64,000 nucleotides of DNA from Sporobacter sp942492735 (GCA_942492735.1 OW818648.1:1054001-1118000), one strand, 5' to 3'; numbered from the stretch's first letter, positions 26,253 to 35,799 are shown. The notes: generated by a model not told the origin, from the letters alone. A program made the numbers and translations.

Positions 26253-26843
26253 ATGTTTTTAAGTAAACAAACCGGTCCGGCGGCCTGGATCGTTGTTTTT
26301 CTCGGAAATCCCGGCGCCAAGTATAATGACACGCGCCATAATGTTGGATTTATGACCGCCGTCATTATAGAAAAAACTGCGGGAATAAAAATCGACAGGC
26401 TTAAATATAAGGCACTGACAGGCACGTGCCATCTCGGCGGCGAAAAGGTATTTTTAATGAAACCGCAGACTTATATGAATTTAAGCGGTGATTCCGTTTC
26501 CCAGGCGATGCGGTTTTACAAGCTCCCGCGTGAACGTATCATCGTTATTTCCGATGACGTGTCACTTCCTGTCGGCAAAATCAGAATCCGCCGCGGAGGC
26601 TCGGCAGGCGGCCATAACGGATTGAAAGATATTATTGAAAAATGCGGAGGCGACGATTTCCCGAGAATCAAAATCGGCGTCGGCTCACCGCCCCACCAGG
26701 AATATGACATGGCGGATTGGGTGCTTTCGGCATTTACAGGCAAGGAAAGGGATCTGATTACGGAGGCAGCCAAGAACGCGGCGGAAGCGGCGGAAATTAT
26801 CATCAGCGCCGGTATCGAAAAAGCGATGAATGTATATAACTAA
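26253..26843 (+). CDS. pth: Peptidyl-tRNA hydrolase
   Basis: The 196-residue enzyme frees tRNAs from peptidyl-tRNAs that drop off the ribosome. The catalytic centre is visible as GNPGAKYNDTRHNVGF (Asn19, His29), the KPQTYMNLSG segment with its substrate-contacting Asn, and the Asp of ISDDVSLPVGKIRIR. The SAGGHNGLKDI motif is also typical. About 11 residues precede the usual VGLGNPG-like start, so an internal start is possible. The frame begins 28 bp after prs. A terminator follows directly. Confidence 0.96.
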   Translation: MFLSKQTGPAAWIVVFLGNPGAKYNDTRHNVGFMTAVIIEKTAGIKIDRLKYKALTGTCHLGGEKVFLMKPQTYMNLSGDSVSQAMRFYKLPRERIIVISDDVSLPVGKIRIRRGGSAGGHNGLKDIIEKCGGDDFPRIKIGVGSPPHQEYDMADWVLSAFTGKERDLITEAAKNAAEAAEIIISAGIEKAMNVYN

Positions 26844-26856
26844 TGAGAAGACGTCC

Positions 26857-26888
26857 AAAGGCTGTCACTTTTTGTGGCAGCCTTTTCG
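26857..26888 (+). terminator. Terminator of the prs-pth operon
   Basis: A 12-bp stem with one G-T pair (26857-26868 with 26874-26885), T5 loop and following T run lies 13 bp after pth, before the convergent SleB-like gene. Confidence 0.85.
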
Positions 26889-26905
26889 TTAGAATACGGA
26901 TTTAC

Positions 26906-27607
26906 TCATTGGTATGAGCAGAATCTGTGCTTCCCAATGACGACAATAAGAGGACGTGACCAAATCCACTTATTTGTCGCTGTCGCGGGATTAAAATAAT
27001 AGATGGCACCGCCGGAAGGGTCCCAGCCATTCAGCGAGTCTCGTGCGGCCTTATAAGCGCTGTCGGAGACAGGTTCATAAAACTGCCCGTCTTGAAGGCA
27101 TGTAAAAGCGCCCTTTTGATATATGACGCCGGAGATGCTGTGCGGAAAAGAGGGGTGTTTTGTTCTGTTAAGCACAACGGCGCCGACGGCAACCTGACCT
27201 GAGTAAGGCTCTCCTCTGGCTTCCGCTGATATAAGGCGCGCGAGCAGGTTGACATCGTTTGTTCGTGATGTCGCACTTGCTCCGGTGTTTATCCCGATTG
27301 CAGCGAGTGTTGCGTTGCCGGCAATACCATCGGGCTTCAGGCCGTGTTTTCGCTGAAAGTATTTAACAGCAGATTCTGTCCCGCTGCCGAAAACACCGTC
27401 AACGCTGCCGAAATAATAACCCCAGTCTGAGAGCCTTCTCTGGATCTGCGTCACAACAGAACCTGCCGAGCCTCTTCTGTACGTCGCGGCATTGGCCTTC
27501 TGGACATCCTGGACAAAAGATATAATCATGATATTAATAGCAAATATAACTGCCAGTGAAAAAACAAGCTTTCTTTTATTCTGCAAAGCAAAGACTCCTT
27601 TGAACAA
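26906..27607 (-). CDS. Spore cortex-lytic / cell wall hydrolase (SleB-like)
   Basis: The 233-residue protein has a hydrophobic N-terminal signal or anchor (about residues 14-32). A peptidoglycan-binding domain with the GSAGSVVTQIQRRLSDWGY and GVFGSGTESAVKYFQ repeats follows (about 42-105). The C-terminal Hydrolase_2 domain contains LLARLISAEARGEPYSGQ with the catalytic Glu. This domain order is that of SleB, a lytic transglycosylase that opens the spore cortex at germination; CwlJ lacks the binding domain. It supports a spore-forming host. The gene stands alone, facing pth. Confidence 0.88.
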   Translation of the reverse strand: MFKGVFALQNKRKLVFSLAVIFAINIMIISFVQDVQKANAATYRRGSAGSVVTQIQRRLSDWGYYFGSVDGVFGSGTESAVKYFQRKHGLKPDGIAGNATLAAIGINTGASATSRTNDVNLLARLISAEARGEPYSGQVAVGAVVLNRTKHPSFPHSISGVIYQKGAFTCLQDGQFYEPVSDSAYKAARDSLNGWDPSGGAIYYFNPATATNKWIWSRPLIVVIGKHRFCSYQ

Positions 27608-27694
27608 TAGTGGCTGTACACTTATTGTACGAAGGAGTCTGAATTGTTATGTCTTGTAAATTTTGTCGATAAAAAATATAAATATATGAAGATA

Positions 27695-27727
27695 AAAAGG
27701 CTGCGGGGATTATCCCCGCAGCTTTTG
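27695..27727 (-). terminator. Terminator of thrS
   Basis: A 9-bp GC-rich stem (27700-27708 with 27714-27722) and ATTAT loop lie 20 bp after the thrS stop. In the minus direction it is followed by a T5 run. Confidence 0.85.
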
Positions 27728-27747
27728 GTCAGTTTCTGTGATGATGA

Positions 27748-29499
27748 TCAATTAACCCGCGCATCCTGCTCCGCTTTTATTGCGGCGATAAAGTCCTCCA
27801 GATTCATTGTGCCCTGATCACCGCCGGACCGCTTTCGGACGGTAACGACACCGCTTTCGGCCTCCTTGTCACCGAGCACCAGCATATAGGGGATCTTCTG
27901 CATCTGCGCCTCGCGTATCTTATACCCGATTTTCTCGTTTCTGAGGTCGGTTTCGATTCTGAAACCAGCGGCACTCAATTTTTCGGAAACCTGCTCGGCA
28001 TAGTCCCGGCTGCGGTCGGTGATCGGCATGACGATGACCTGTACCGGCGCCAGCCACAGTGGGAATGCGCCCGCGAAATGCTCGGTCAAAATGCCGATAA
28101 ACCGCTCGATGGAACCGTATGCGACGGTGTGTATCATGATCGGGCGGTGCTTTAAGCCGTCCGCGCCTATATAGTCTAACTCAAAACGTTCAGGCATCTG
28201 GAAGTCAAGCTGAATGGTGCCGCACTGCCATGTGCGTCCGATGGCATCCTCGAGATGGAAGTCGATTTTCGGGCCATAAAAAGCTCCGTCTCCCGGATTT
28301 AAGATGTACTCTTTACCGTTTTTTTCTAGTACATTTTTCAGGATGCCCTCGCTGTAGTGACGTGTTTCATCATTTCCGATAAAATCCTCAGGGCAGGTGG
28401 AAAGCTCAATGTGGTAGTTAAAGCCGAACATCTTGTATACGCTGTCAATTTTTGTGATAACGCCGAGTATTTCGTCCTCGGCTTGGTCATCTGTCATGAA
28501 GATGTGGGCGTCATCCTGTGTAAACGCACGCACACGCATCAGACCATGGAGAGCTCCCGACAGCTCGTGGCGGTGGACAAGACCAAGCTCGCCGACACGC
28601 AGTGGGAGATCCTTATATGACCACATGCGGCGCTTGTAGGACAGCATCGAGCCAGGGCAATTCATCGGCTTGATGGCGTAATCGCCTTCGTCGATCTTTG
28701 TGAAATACATATTCTCTTTATAATGATCCCAGTGACCGGAGCGATGCCAAAGCTCCTCGTTTAGTATAATAGGTGTCTTTATTTCCTGATAGCCGCACCT
28801 GTGATGCAGCTCGCGCCAAAAGCGTTCGAGCTCATTTCTGATGACCATGCCCTTCGGGAAGAAGAACGGGAATCCCGGTCCCTCATCAAATAACGCGAAA
28901 AGGTCAAGCTCGCGGCCGAGCTTTCTGTGGTCGCGGCGTTTTGCTTCCTCTATGCGCTCGAGATAGGTATCAAGCTCTTCTTTACTCAAAAAGGAGGTGC
29001 CGTAAATACGCTGGAGCATTTTATTCGCGGAATTGCCGCGCCAATAAGCGCCTGTGACACTGGTCAGCTTTAGGGCATTCGCTTTTATTCTGCTCGTGTT
29101 GTCAACGTGGGGACCGGCGCAGAGATCTGTAAACTCACCCTGCTTGTAAAAGCTGATGACTGCGTCTTCCGGCAAATCACGAATCAGCTCGACTTTATAG
29201 GGTTCGCCGAGCTCTTCCATGAATTTAATGGATTCTTCCCGGGGCAGCTCAAAGCGCTCCAGAGGAAGCTTCTCTTTAATGATCTTCCGCATTTCGGCTT
29301 CCAGACTCTCCAGCATCTCTGAAGAGAACGGCTCTTCCGTGTCAAAATCATAATAAAAACCGTCGGCGATGGATGGACCGATGGCGAGCTTCGTTTTGGG
29401 ATACAGGCGCTTAACAGCCTGAGCCAAAATATGCGAAGTCGTATGTCGGTACGATTTCTTATAATTCTCGTTTTCAAAAGTATAAAGATTATCGGACAT
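27748..29499 (-). CDS. thrS: Threonyl-tRNA synthetase, short form without TGS domain
   Basis: This class II synthetase charges tRNA-Thr. The editing (second additional) domain shows HTTSHILAQA near residues 19-28 and the DLCAGPHVDNT zinc-like motif near 175. The catalytic core has NCPGSMLSYKR (zinc Cys), VHRHELSGAL, and the anticodon-binding domain begins around PVQVIVMPI. The 583 residues are about 55 shorter than usual because the N-terminal TGS domain is missing. The start at 29499 has AGGAG 9 bases upstream. A T-box leader was not seen in the 29500-29720 region. Confidence 0.96.
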   Translation of the reverse strand: MSDNLYTFENENYKKSYRHTTSHILAQAVKRLYPKTKLAIGPSIADGFYYDFDTEEPFSSEMLESLEAEMRKIIKEKLPLERFELPREESIKFMEELGEPYKVELIRDLPEDAVISFYKQGEFTDLCAGPHVDNTSRIKANALKLTSVTGAYWRGNSANKMLQRIYGTSFLSKEELDTYLERIEEAKRRDHRKLGRELDLFALFDEGPGFPFFFPKGMVIRNELERFWRELHHRCGYQEIKTPIILNEELWHRSGHWDHYKENMYFTKIDEGDYAIKPMNCPGSMLSYKRRMWSYKDLPLRVGELGLVHRHELSGALHGLMRVRAFTQDDAHIFMTDDQAEDEILGVITKIDSVYKMFGFNYHIELSTCPEDFIGNDETRHYSEGILKNVLEKNGKEYILNPGDGAFYGPKIDFHLEDAIGRTWQCGTIQLDFQMPERFELDYIGADGLKHRPIMIHTVAYGSIERFIGILTEHFAGAFPLWLAPVQVIVMPITDRSRDYAEQVSEKLSAAGFRIETDLRNEKIGYKIREAQMQKIPYMLVLGDKEAESGVVTVRKRSGGDQGTMNLEDFIAAIKAEQDARVN

Positions 29500-29721
29500 T
29501 TGAATCATCTCCTATAAATTTATAAATTACCATGATAATGCCGATGTGTCAAGCACGCTTAAATGAAAGCAGTTATTTGAATTTCGTCATAATTTGGTTA
29601 AAACTATTTCGAAAATTGTTTTAATTTTATTCATGCATTGGACATAAAGAAGCCGTATGATACGAATACAAAGACAATCGCCAGAATTCGAGATATGTTA
29701 TTTACACCAGGAGGAATCGCT

Positions 29722-31266
29722 ATGTACAATGATGATGAAAACGCCAACGGAACCAATTTATACAGTAATATGAATAACGGCGTCAATCCGTCGGAGAATT
29801 CGGACACGACCCAAAGCCATCCTGACGATACGCAAAAGAACGATATGCGGCAGCAGATGCCTTCTTATACGCAGCCCGCTGCAAAGGAGGCCGCGCCTAA
29901 TCCCTATTACGAGCCGTGGCAGCAGCCGGTCTACAGAGAAACAAAAGCACCCATGCAGGAACCGTATTCGCCGGGTATGCACAACGGGGCATATAATGCG
30001 TATCAGAGGTATCAGCCAAAGGAGCCGCAGCCTGAAAAAAAGAAGAAATCCGCATTCGGCGGCTTTGTCAAAGCGGTATGCCTCGTTCTGGTCTGCCTGA
30101 TTGCCGGTGGCGGCGCGGGTTACGGTGTTTTAAGATACGGGCTGAATGATTTTAAGAATGACAATCAGATTGTGCTCGGCGGCGATACCTCGGACGACGG
30201 CAGCACGTCGGATCCATCGGAAGACATCACGGGAAATTTAAGCACACCGAATGCGACGGATAATATGACATCAACCGGCACGGAAATGTCACCGGAAAGT
30301 ATATACACTATGGCGGTCAATCAGGTTGTCGGCGTTAATTCCGAGGAAAAGACAAATGTGTTCGGCGCGCCGTCATCGGGCGCTGTATCAGGCTCCGGAT
30401 TCATTATTTCATCGGACGGCTATATTGTAACCAATTATCACGTGATACAATATGCTGTCGAGTCGGGGTTTTCATTAACAGTCATGATGTACAACGGGGA
30501 GTCTTACCCCGCGGAAGTGATAGGGTCAGAGCCCGATAACGATTTGGCCGTCATCAAAATCGATGCAACAGGGCTTGACGCCGTCACAATGGGCAGCAAT
30601 GACACCATGCAGGTCGGGGAAGAAGTTTACGCAGTCGGGAACCCACTCGGCGAGCTGGTCTATACAATGACAAACGGCATCGTCAGCGCGCTTGACAGAG
30701 AAATCCAAGTGGATGAGACAACAAGCATCAACATGTTCCAGATTGACGCAGCCGTCAACCCAGGCAACTCGGGCGGACCGCTTTACAATGCCAAGGGTGA
30801 AGTCATCGGTATTGTCTCGGCAAAATACTTTAGTTCCGGCATTGAGGGGCTTGGATTTGCAATCCCCATTAACGATGCGGAATATATTATCGAGCAGCTT
30901 ATGACAAACGGATACGTTTCCGGAAAGCCGACCATGGGTATTTCCGTGAGTACGGTGACGCAGCAGCAAGCCGAATATTATGATACCGTTCAGGGGGCGT
31001 TAATAGCCTCTGTGACGAAAGGCTCATGCGCCGAAATAGCCGGTCTCAAAATCGGTGACATTATTATCAAACTCGGTGATTTCGATGTAACGTCAAAGGA
31101 AACACTGCTTACAGCTAAAAAGACTTTTAGAGCAGGCGATACGGCAACAATCGTCGTCAACAGGGACGGTGAGGTGCTTTCGCTCGAAATCACATTTGAT
31201 GAAGAGGGCATAACAGCCACGTCAAGCACACAGCAACCGAGCGTGACGCAACTGCCTGCAGGATAG
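29722..31266 (+). CDS. HtrA/DegP-type membrane-anchored serine protease with PDZ domain
   Basis: The 514-residue protein has a long Pro/Gln/Asn-rich cytoplasmic tail (1-110) and one transmembrane helix (about 112-136). A Ser/Thr-rich linker follows, then a trypsin-like domain with triad His240 (TNYHVI), Asp274 (DNDLAVIKI) and Ser350 (PGNSGGPL), and one C-terminal PDZ domain. It is a quality-control protease facing the cell exterior. The start at 29722 has AGGAGG 7 bases upstream; the frame upstream of it lacks a ribosome site. It is divergent from thrS. Confidence 0.93.
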   Translation: MYNDDENANGTNLYSNMNNGVNPSENSDTTQSHPDDTQKNDMRQQMPSYTQPAAKEAAPNPYYEPWQQPVYRETKAPMQEPYSPGMHNGAYNAYQRYQPKEPQPEKKKKSAFGGFVKAVCLVLVCLIAGGGAGYGVLRYGLNDFKNDNQIVLGGDTSDDGSTSDPSEDITGNLSTPNATDNMTSTGTEMSPESIYTMAVNQVVGVNSEEKTNVFGAPSSGAVSGSGFIISSDGYIVTNYHVIQYAVESGFSLTVMMYNGESYPAEVIGSEPDNDLAVIKIDATGLDAVTMGSNDTMQVGEEVYAVGNPLGELVYTMTNGIVSALDREIQVDETTSINMFQIDAAVNPGNSGGPLYNAKGEVIGIVSAKYFSSGIEGLGFAIPINDAEYIIEQLMTNGYVSGKPTMGISVSTVTQQQAEYYDTVQGALIASVTKGSCAEIAGLKIGDIIIKLGDFDVTSKETLLTAKKTFRAGDTATIVVNRDGEVLSLEITFDEEGITATSSTQQPSVTQLPAG

Positions 31267-31336
31267 ACAAACCACGTCATCCAAATCAGTCACACAGCGC
31301 TATAAAAATACCGGCATGAAGCCGGTTGATATAAAA

Positions 31337-31368
31337 GCTCCCCGCCATCGGTACCGGTGGCGGGGAGC
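31337..31368. terminator. Strong hairpin between htrA-like and thiolase genes
   Basis: An 11-bp GC-rich stem (31337-31347 with 31358-31368) encloses a 10-nt loop that is itself nearly palindromic. It lies 70 bp after the protease stop; the T run is weak. Confidence 0.6.
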
Positions 31369-31393
31369 GCTGTAATTTGCACGAAGATGCGGA

Positions 31394-31463
31394 GGAACGG
31401 TCAAGACCGTTCCCTACGTCATGGGCGGTGTATCCGTAGGGAATGGGTTTACCCATTCCCTAC
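31394..31463. repeat. REP-like double hairpin
   Basis: Two short-loop palindromes lie side by side: 31394-31413 (9-bp stem around AA) and 31436-31463 (13-bp stem GTAGGGAATGGGT around TT). Similar TAGGGAAYGG palindromes are scattered through Oscillospiraceae-type genomes, from memory. They lie 13 bp beyond the thiolase stop and may also end transcription. Confidence 0.65.
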
Positions 31464-31475
31464 CTATATATGCAG

Positions 31476-32654
31476 TTATACTTTTTCCCAGATCGTCGCG
31501 ACGCCCATGCCGCCGCCGATGCACAGCGTGGCCAGACCGCGCTTACAATCATCGCGCTTGATCATTTCGTGGATGAGCGTGACGATAATACGGGCGCCGG
31601 ATGCTCCGACGGGATGACCGAGTGAGAGCGCTCCGCCATTGACGTTAACGATACTCATGTCAAAGGCGAGATCGCGGGCTACGGCGATTGACTGTGCCGC
31701 AAAGGCTTCATTGGCTTCAATGAGGTCCATATCGCCGATTTTCATGCCGGCTTTATCCATTGCCTGTTTAGAAGCCGGTATAGGGCCGGTGCCCATGATT
31801 TTGGGATCAACGCCGCCCTGGCCCCAAGAGACCAGCTTGGCGAGGGGCTTGAGACCGTATTTTTTCACAGCATCACCGGAGGCTAGAATGATGGCGGCAG
31901 CGCCGTCATTTATTCCGGAAGAGCTGCCCGCGGTGACACGTCCGTCTTTCTTAAACGCGGGAGAAAGCTTGGCGAGGGCTTCGCTTGACGTCGCACGCGG
32001 GAACTCGTCAACCTTAAAATCAACGATATCCTTTTTAACCTTGATCGGAACCGGGACGATTTCGTCGGTGAATCTGCCGGTTGCCAGAGCTTTTGCGGTT
32101 TTGTCCTGGGAAGACAGGGCGAACGCATCAAGATCCTCACGTGTGATGCCCCACTGGTCGCATATGTTTTCGGCGGTTATGCCCATATGATAGTTGTTAA
32201 ACGCATCCCACAAGCCGTCGTTGACCATCGTGTCAACCATGGTTGTATTATTCATACGTGCGCCATAACGTGCCGTCGGAACGGCATAAGGCGCGGCTGA
32301 CATGTTTTCCGTACCGCCGGCGAGGATGATATCGGCATCGCCCGAGCCAATCGCGCGAGCGGCTTCAATGACGCTTTTCATTCCGGAACCGCAGACCATT
32401 CCGACCGTATAAGCGGGGACTTCATTCGGGATGCCAGCGCCGATGGCCACCTGGCGTGCGACGTTCTGTCCGAGACCGGCTGTTAATACACAGCCGAACA
32501 TCACTTCATCGAGCTTCTCGGGAGCTAGACCTGCGCGCTCCAAAGCGGCTTTGGCAACAATTGCACCAAGCTGTGGAGCAGGGGTATCTTTCAGACTGCC
32601 GCCAAAAGTGCCGATGGCTGTTCTGCAGCAGCTAACCAAATAAATGTCTTTCAT
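31476..32654 (-). CDS. Acetyl-CoA acetyltransferase (thiolase)
   Basis: The 392-residue biosynthetic-type thiolase interconverts two acetyl-CoA and acetoacetyl-CoA. The acylated nucleophile is Cys88 (GMVCGSGMKS), the catalytic His is in NVNGGALSLGHPVGASG and the second Cys would be in LCIGGGMG. It lies alone among housekeeping genes, away from the second thiolase at 52.7 kb, which differs in sequence. It is probably the general thiolase for butyrate or acetoacetate metabolism. Confidence 0.95.
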   Translation of the reverse strand: MKDIYLVSCCRTAIGTFGGSLKDTPAPQLGAIVAKAALERAGLAPEKLDEVMFGCVLTAGLGQNVARQVAIGAGIPNEVPAYTVGMVCGSGMKSVIEAARAIGSGDADIILAGGTENMSAAPYAVPTARYGARMNNTTMVDTMVNDGLWDAFNNYHMGITAENICDQWGITREDLDAFALSSQDKTAKALATGRFTDEIVPVPIKVKKDIVDFKVDEFPRATSSEALAKLSPAFKKDGRVTAGSSSGINDGAAAIILASGDAVKKYGLKPLAKLVSWGQGGVDPKIMGTGPIPASKQAMDKAGMKIGDMDLIEANEAFAAQSIAVARDLAFDMSIVNVNGGALSLGHPVGASGARIIVTLIHEMIKRDDCKRGLATLCIGGGMGVATIWEKV

Positions 32655-32863
32655 TTTTTCCTCCTCACCCGATTTCGGGATTCATAAATTAGCCTTATAA
32701 CGTCATAAGATAGCCTTATAACGGCTTCAACTATACATCCCTGCCCGGAAAAAGTCAACCTGTACCGTCGTGATATGACAATTGCTGTTAATATAAACAA
32801 TATAGTTTTCCAGCAGAAAATATTATGGTACAATTTGATAATAACAGATGGGAGGGGCACATC

Positions 32864-33442
32864 ATGAGTACAGCCGTCATCCTGGCCGGCGGAGAAAGCC
32901 GGCGCATGCAGCGGGACAAGATGGAACTCCGTTTTGAGAAGGAGTCGTTCCTAGCGTCAGCGGTCAAGAGGTTTTCCGAATATTTTGACGAGGTTTATAT
33001 CAGCGTCGCCGATCCGTGTAAGTATCCTGATATTCAAGCAAAGCGCTTTGTCGATGAATGGAAAAACTGCGGCCCGATGGCAGGGCTTCATTCGGGACTT
33101 AAGAATTCGAAAGACGACGGCATTTTCCTCGTTGCCGCCGATTTGCCTTACGCCCAGGCGCTGGTGGCGCAACGAATGATCGAACTTGCCGGAACAAGCG
33201 ATGTCTGCATTATGTCCGACAGTCAGTCGCGCTTTGAACCGCTGTTCGGTTATTATAAGAAAACAGTCCTGCCGTATGTCGTCGCCGCGCTGCAGGCTGG
33301 CGATTATAAAATCGCGGCGCTTTTTGATAAAGTCAATCTGCGTGTTGTAACTCAAGCGGAGCTTGGAAGTCTCTGGAATGAAAATCTCCTCCTTAATATT
33401 AATTACCCAGAGGATTATGAGAGATTAATTCGTGGGAAATAA
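32864..33442 (+). CDS. mobA: Molybdenum cofactor guanylyltransferase
   Basis: MobA adds GMP to molybdopterin to give the MGD cofactor used by DMSO-reductase-family enzymes, several of which are encoded in this window. The 192-residue protein starts with the nucleotide-binding AVILAGGESRRMQRDK (residues 4-19) and has GPMAGLHSGL and the metal-binding Asp in VAADLPYA. The start at 32864 has GGGAGGGG about 8 bases upstream. mobB lies far away at 62.9 kb. The gene stands alone with its own TACAAT-type -10 at 32829-32834. Confidence 0.9.
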   Translation: MSTAVILAGGESRRMQRDKMELRFEKESFLASAVKRFSEYFDEVYISVADPCKYPDIQAKRFVDEWKNCGPMAGLHSGLKNSKDDGIFLVAADLPYAQALVAQRMIELAGTSDVCIMSDSQSRFEPLFGYYKKTVLPYVVAALQAGDYKIAALFDKVNLRVVTQAELGSLWNENLLLNINYPEDYERLIRGK

Positions 33443-33483
33443 TAGTATTTATCGAGCGATATAACCAAAAAGTACAGATGCAC

Positions 33484-33512
33484 TTGAACTTTAGTGTCTG
33501 TCGTGTTACAAT
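33484..33512 (+). promoter_or_regulatory. Predicted sigma-A promoter of the cupin gene
   Basis: TTGAAC (33484-33489), a 17-bp spacer and TACAAT (33507-33512) lie about 95 bp before the cupin start. Confidence 0.6.
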
Positions 33513-33606
33513 GCCGCTTGTAATATCGGTTTTTGTTTATAACATATTAAGGTGCTGACAGCCGAGAATGCAGCGATATTGAATGAACGAAAGGGAATGA
33601 TTTTTA

Positions 33607-33972
33607 ATGAGCTACAAGATCACCAGGAAGAACGAAGCCTATACATATGAGGCTCCAGGTCATTTCGATGTGCGCACAACACGTCTGCACGACCCCAAAG
33701 ATGTAAATAGCGGCGGCATTGTCATGGGACTTTCCCACTTCCTGCCCGGCGGCGGGTGCAATTACGGATCCAACGCCAAGGAGTCGATCTATTACGTTGT
33801 TGAAGGACAGATGTATTTGGAGAGTGAAGTCGGCACACCGGATGAAATCAAGACGACACTTTATGCAGGTGATTCTTATCACTGCGGCCCGAATACGAAA
33901 AAATCGGTTCTCAATACCGGCTCGGTTGCCAGCCAGATGCTGGTTGCCATGATAACTCCACCCCAGGAATAA
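33607..33972 (+). CDS. Cupin-domain protein
   Basis: This 121-residue single-domain cupin has the small beta-barrel motif pattern: motif 1 around GIVMGLSHFLPGGGCNYG to YYVVEGQMYLE, and motif 2 around YAGDSYHCGPNTKKSVLNTG. The first histidine of motif 1 appears replaced, so metal binding is uncertain. The first four residues of the frame follow AAGGGAATGA closely. Such small cupins can be isomerases, lyases or sensor domains; no function can be assigned. It has its own promoter and terminator and is monocistronic. Confidence 0.75.
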   Translation: MSYKITRKNEAYTYEAPGHFDVRTTRLHDPKDVNSGGIVMGLSHFLPGGGCNYGSNAKESIYYVVEGQMYLESEVGTPDEIKTTLYAGDSYHCGPNTKKSVLNTGSVASQMLVAMITPPQE

Positions 33973-33993
33973 TTCCGCGTTAGAGAAAATAAC

Positions 33994-34031
33994 GGGAGCC
34001 GACCTTGTATAAAGGTTCGGCTCTCTTTTTT
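33994..34031 (+). terminator. Terminator of the cupin gene
   Basis: GGGAGCCGACC pairs with GGTTCGGCTCTC around a 9-nt loop with one bulge, followed by T6, 20 bp after the cupin stop. Confidence 0.85.
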
Positions 34032-34140
34032 GTGCCTATTGCCGATTGTAAAATGCAGGAGTATTGATATAATTGAAATGTTACAAAATGTAACAAGAAT
34101 CGTGGCAATTATGCAAAATTTTTATGAAGGCGGGTGTGCC

Positions 34141-35799
34141 GTGAAAAGAGTATTAAAGTCTGCGATGGCAATTACCCTGGCTTTCGTGATTCATTTAGCC
34201 TGCGTCCCCTTTGCATCCGCAGCAGAGACTGCCGACTATTACGTCACGAGCTACGCGGGATTAATCGCGACGATAGCACAGCAATATGTCTCCAGGGATA
34301 CGGATTTTTCAATCAAGTATACCGCGAGCCTGAATGATGTACAGAATAACATCTCAAATAATAACCATTTGTGGAATGATATTTTTTCCGTTGATCTCCC
34401 GGGTACAACATCCGATTTGGATTATGTGCGTAACAATATGTCGGAAATGCGTTTCGGCTTGCGGTACAGCGGTACATATGCCATCTGCGAATTCACACAG
34501 ACGTACCTTACAACGGCGGCACAGGAGAATTATGTTAATACGGCAGTCGCCGCGGCACTTTCCAAACTGGACATCAGCGATGACAGCGCGTATGAGAAAA
34601 TCAAGGCCGTTTACGATTATATCATCAATAATGTCGACTACGACCTTCCGCAAACGAAATACTCGGCATACGATGCGCTTTATTCGCATTTTACGGTTTG
34701 CCAGGGCTATTCGCTCCTGCTGTACAAAATGCTGATGGAAGCGGGTGTGCCGGTCCGGTTTGTCAGCGGTGAGGCTGATAACGGTGAAAGCAGAGGGCCG
34801 CACGCCTGGAATATCGTCAAAATCGGCCAATACTGGTATAACCTGGACGTTACATGGGATGATTCAAGCGATACCTCAAAGTATATGCTGAAAAACAACG
34901 CCGGGTTTTCAGACCATTTCAGGGACAGTGTGTTCAATACCGGTGCTTTTAACACGGCTTATCCGATGTCACGTTATAACTATGATCCGTCGCGGGATAT
35001 AAGGCCTGTGGACAGCATATCGCTCACAAACACGCAGGGCTCTTTCTATGCTGTCGGAGCCGTATTCATGCTCTCAGCGGCGGTAAGTCCAACCGATGCA
35101 ACAAACAAAATGCTCAGTTGGTCTTCATCAAATTCAAGTATCGCGTCAGTTGACAGTACCGGGCATGTCACTATCAACAGTGCGGGTACGGCGGCGATCA
35201 TAGCGTCAGCGACGGATGGGACCGGAAAAACGGCCCAATTTACTGTCACGGCATATTATGCCGATATACCTAGTGTCTGGGCGATAAACGACATTAATGC
35301 GTTGAGCGCCCGCGGTGTTATCCCTCCTGATGTGGATTCCGCATATAGAAACTATATTACCAGAGCCGAGTTTATGGCGCTCATTGCCAATGTCTATCAC
35401 TATGCCAAAGGCCCATACACGCCGTATGATGCTTCTCCATTCACCGATATTTCCGCGAGCGCATACAGAAATGAGATTTTGCTGGGTTATGAGCTCGGGA
35501 TCATCGACGGTAAAGGCGGAAATCTGTTCGCGCCGGACGATACGTTAACACGACAGGAATGCGCAAAAATTATTTGTGATACAGTCGGCGCAATTACCGG
35601 CGCGCAAATCTCGTCGAATGTCATTGTACCGTTCACAGACGCGGCGTTGATCAGCAGCTGGGCGTTCCCGTATGTCCGTTACGCCTATGAATTCGGGCTG
35701 ATGCAAGGCGCAGACGGCAGCTTTAATCCGCAGCACGTGCTGTCGCGAGAACAAGCAATGTCAATCGCCGAGCGGATGATAGAAAAATATAAATGGTAA
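34141..35799 (+). CDS. Secreted transglutaminase-like protein with Big2 and SLH domains
   Basis: The 552-residue protein starts at GTG 34141, just after a GGCGGG-type site, with a signal peptide KRVLKSAMAITLAFVIHL...ASA. Domains in order: transglutaminase-like (Cys in FTVCQGYSLLLYK, His in GPHAWNIVK, Asp in NLDVTWDDS; about residues 150-285), a bacterial Ig-like Big2 domain (about 305-385, SLTNTQGSFYAVG), and two to three S-layer homology repeats (about 390-550). The SLH repeats would hold it to the cell wall. It probably acts on surface proteins or peptides. It resembles in fold the transglutaminase at 20.3 kb. Confidence 0.88.
   Translation: MKRVLKSAMAITLAFVIHLACVPFASAAETADYYVTSYAGLIATIAQQYVSRDTDFSIKYTASLNDVQNNISNNNHLWNDIFSVDLPGTTSDLDYVRNNMSEMRFGLRYSGTYAICEFTQTYLTTAAQENYVNTAVAAALSKLDISDDSAYEKIKAVYDYIINNVDYDLPQTKYSAYDALYSHFTVCQGYSLLLYKMLMEAGVPVRFVSGEADNGESRGPHAWNIVKIGQYWYNLDVTWDDSSDTSKYMLKNNAGFSDHFRDSVFNTGAFNTAYPMSRYNYDPSRDIRPVDSISLTNTQGSFYAVGAVFMLSAAVSPTDATNKMLSWSSSNSSIASVDSTGHVTINSAGTAAIIASATDGTGKTAQFTVTAYYADIPSVWAINDINALSARGVIPPDVDSAYRNYITRAEFMALIANVYHYAKGPYTPYDASPFTDISASAYRNEILLGYELGIIDGKGGNLFAPDDTLTRQECAKIICDTVGAITGAQISSNVIVPFTDAALISSWAFPYVRYAYEFGLMQGADGSFNPQHVLSREQAMSIAERMIEKYKW

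Noticed and set aside
29500..29721. T-box or other riboswitch in the thrS/htrA intergenic region
   Set aside because: No T-box core sequence or terminator/antiterminator pair was recognised; the stretch is AT-rich without long stems.
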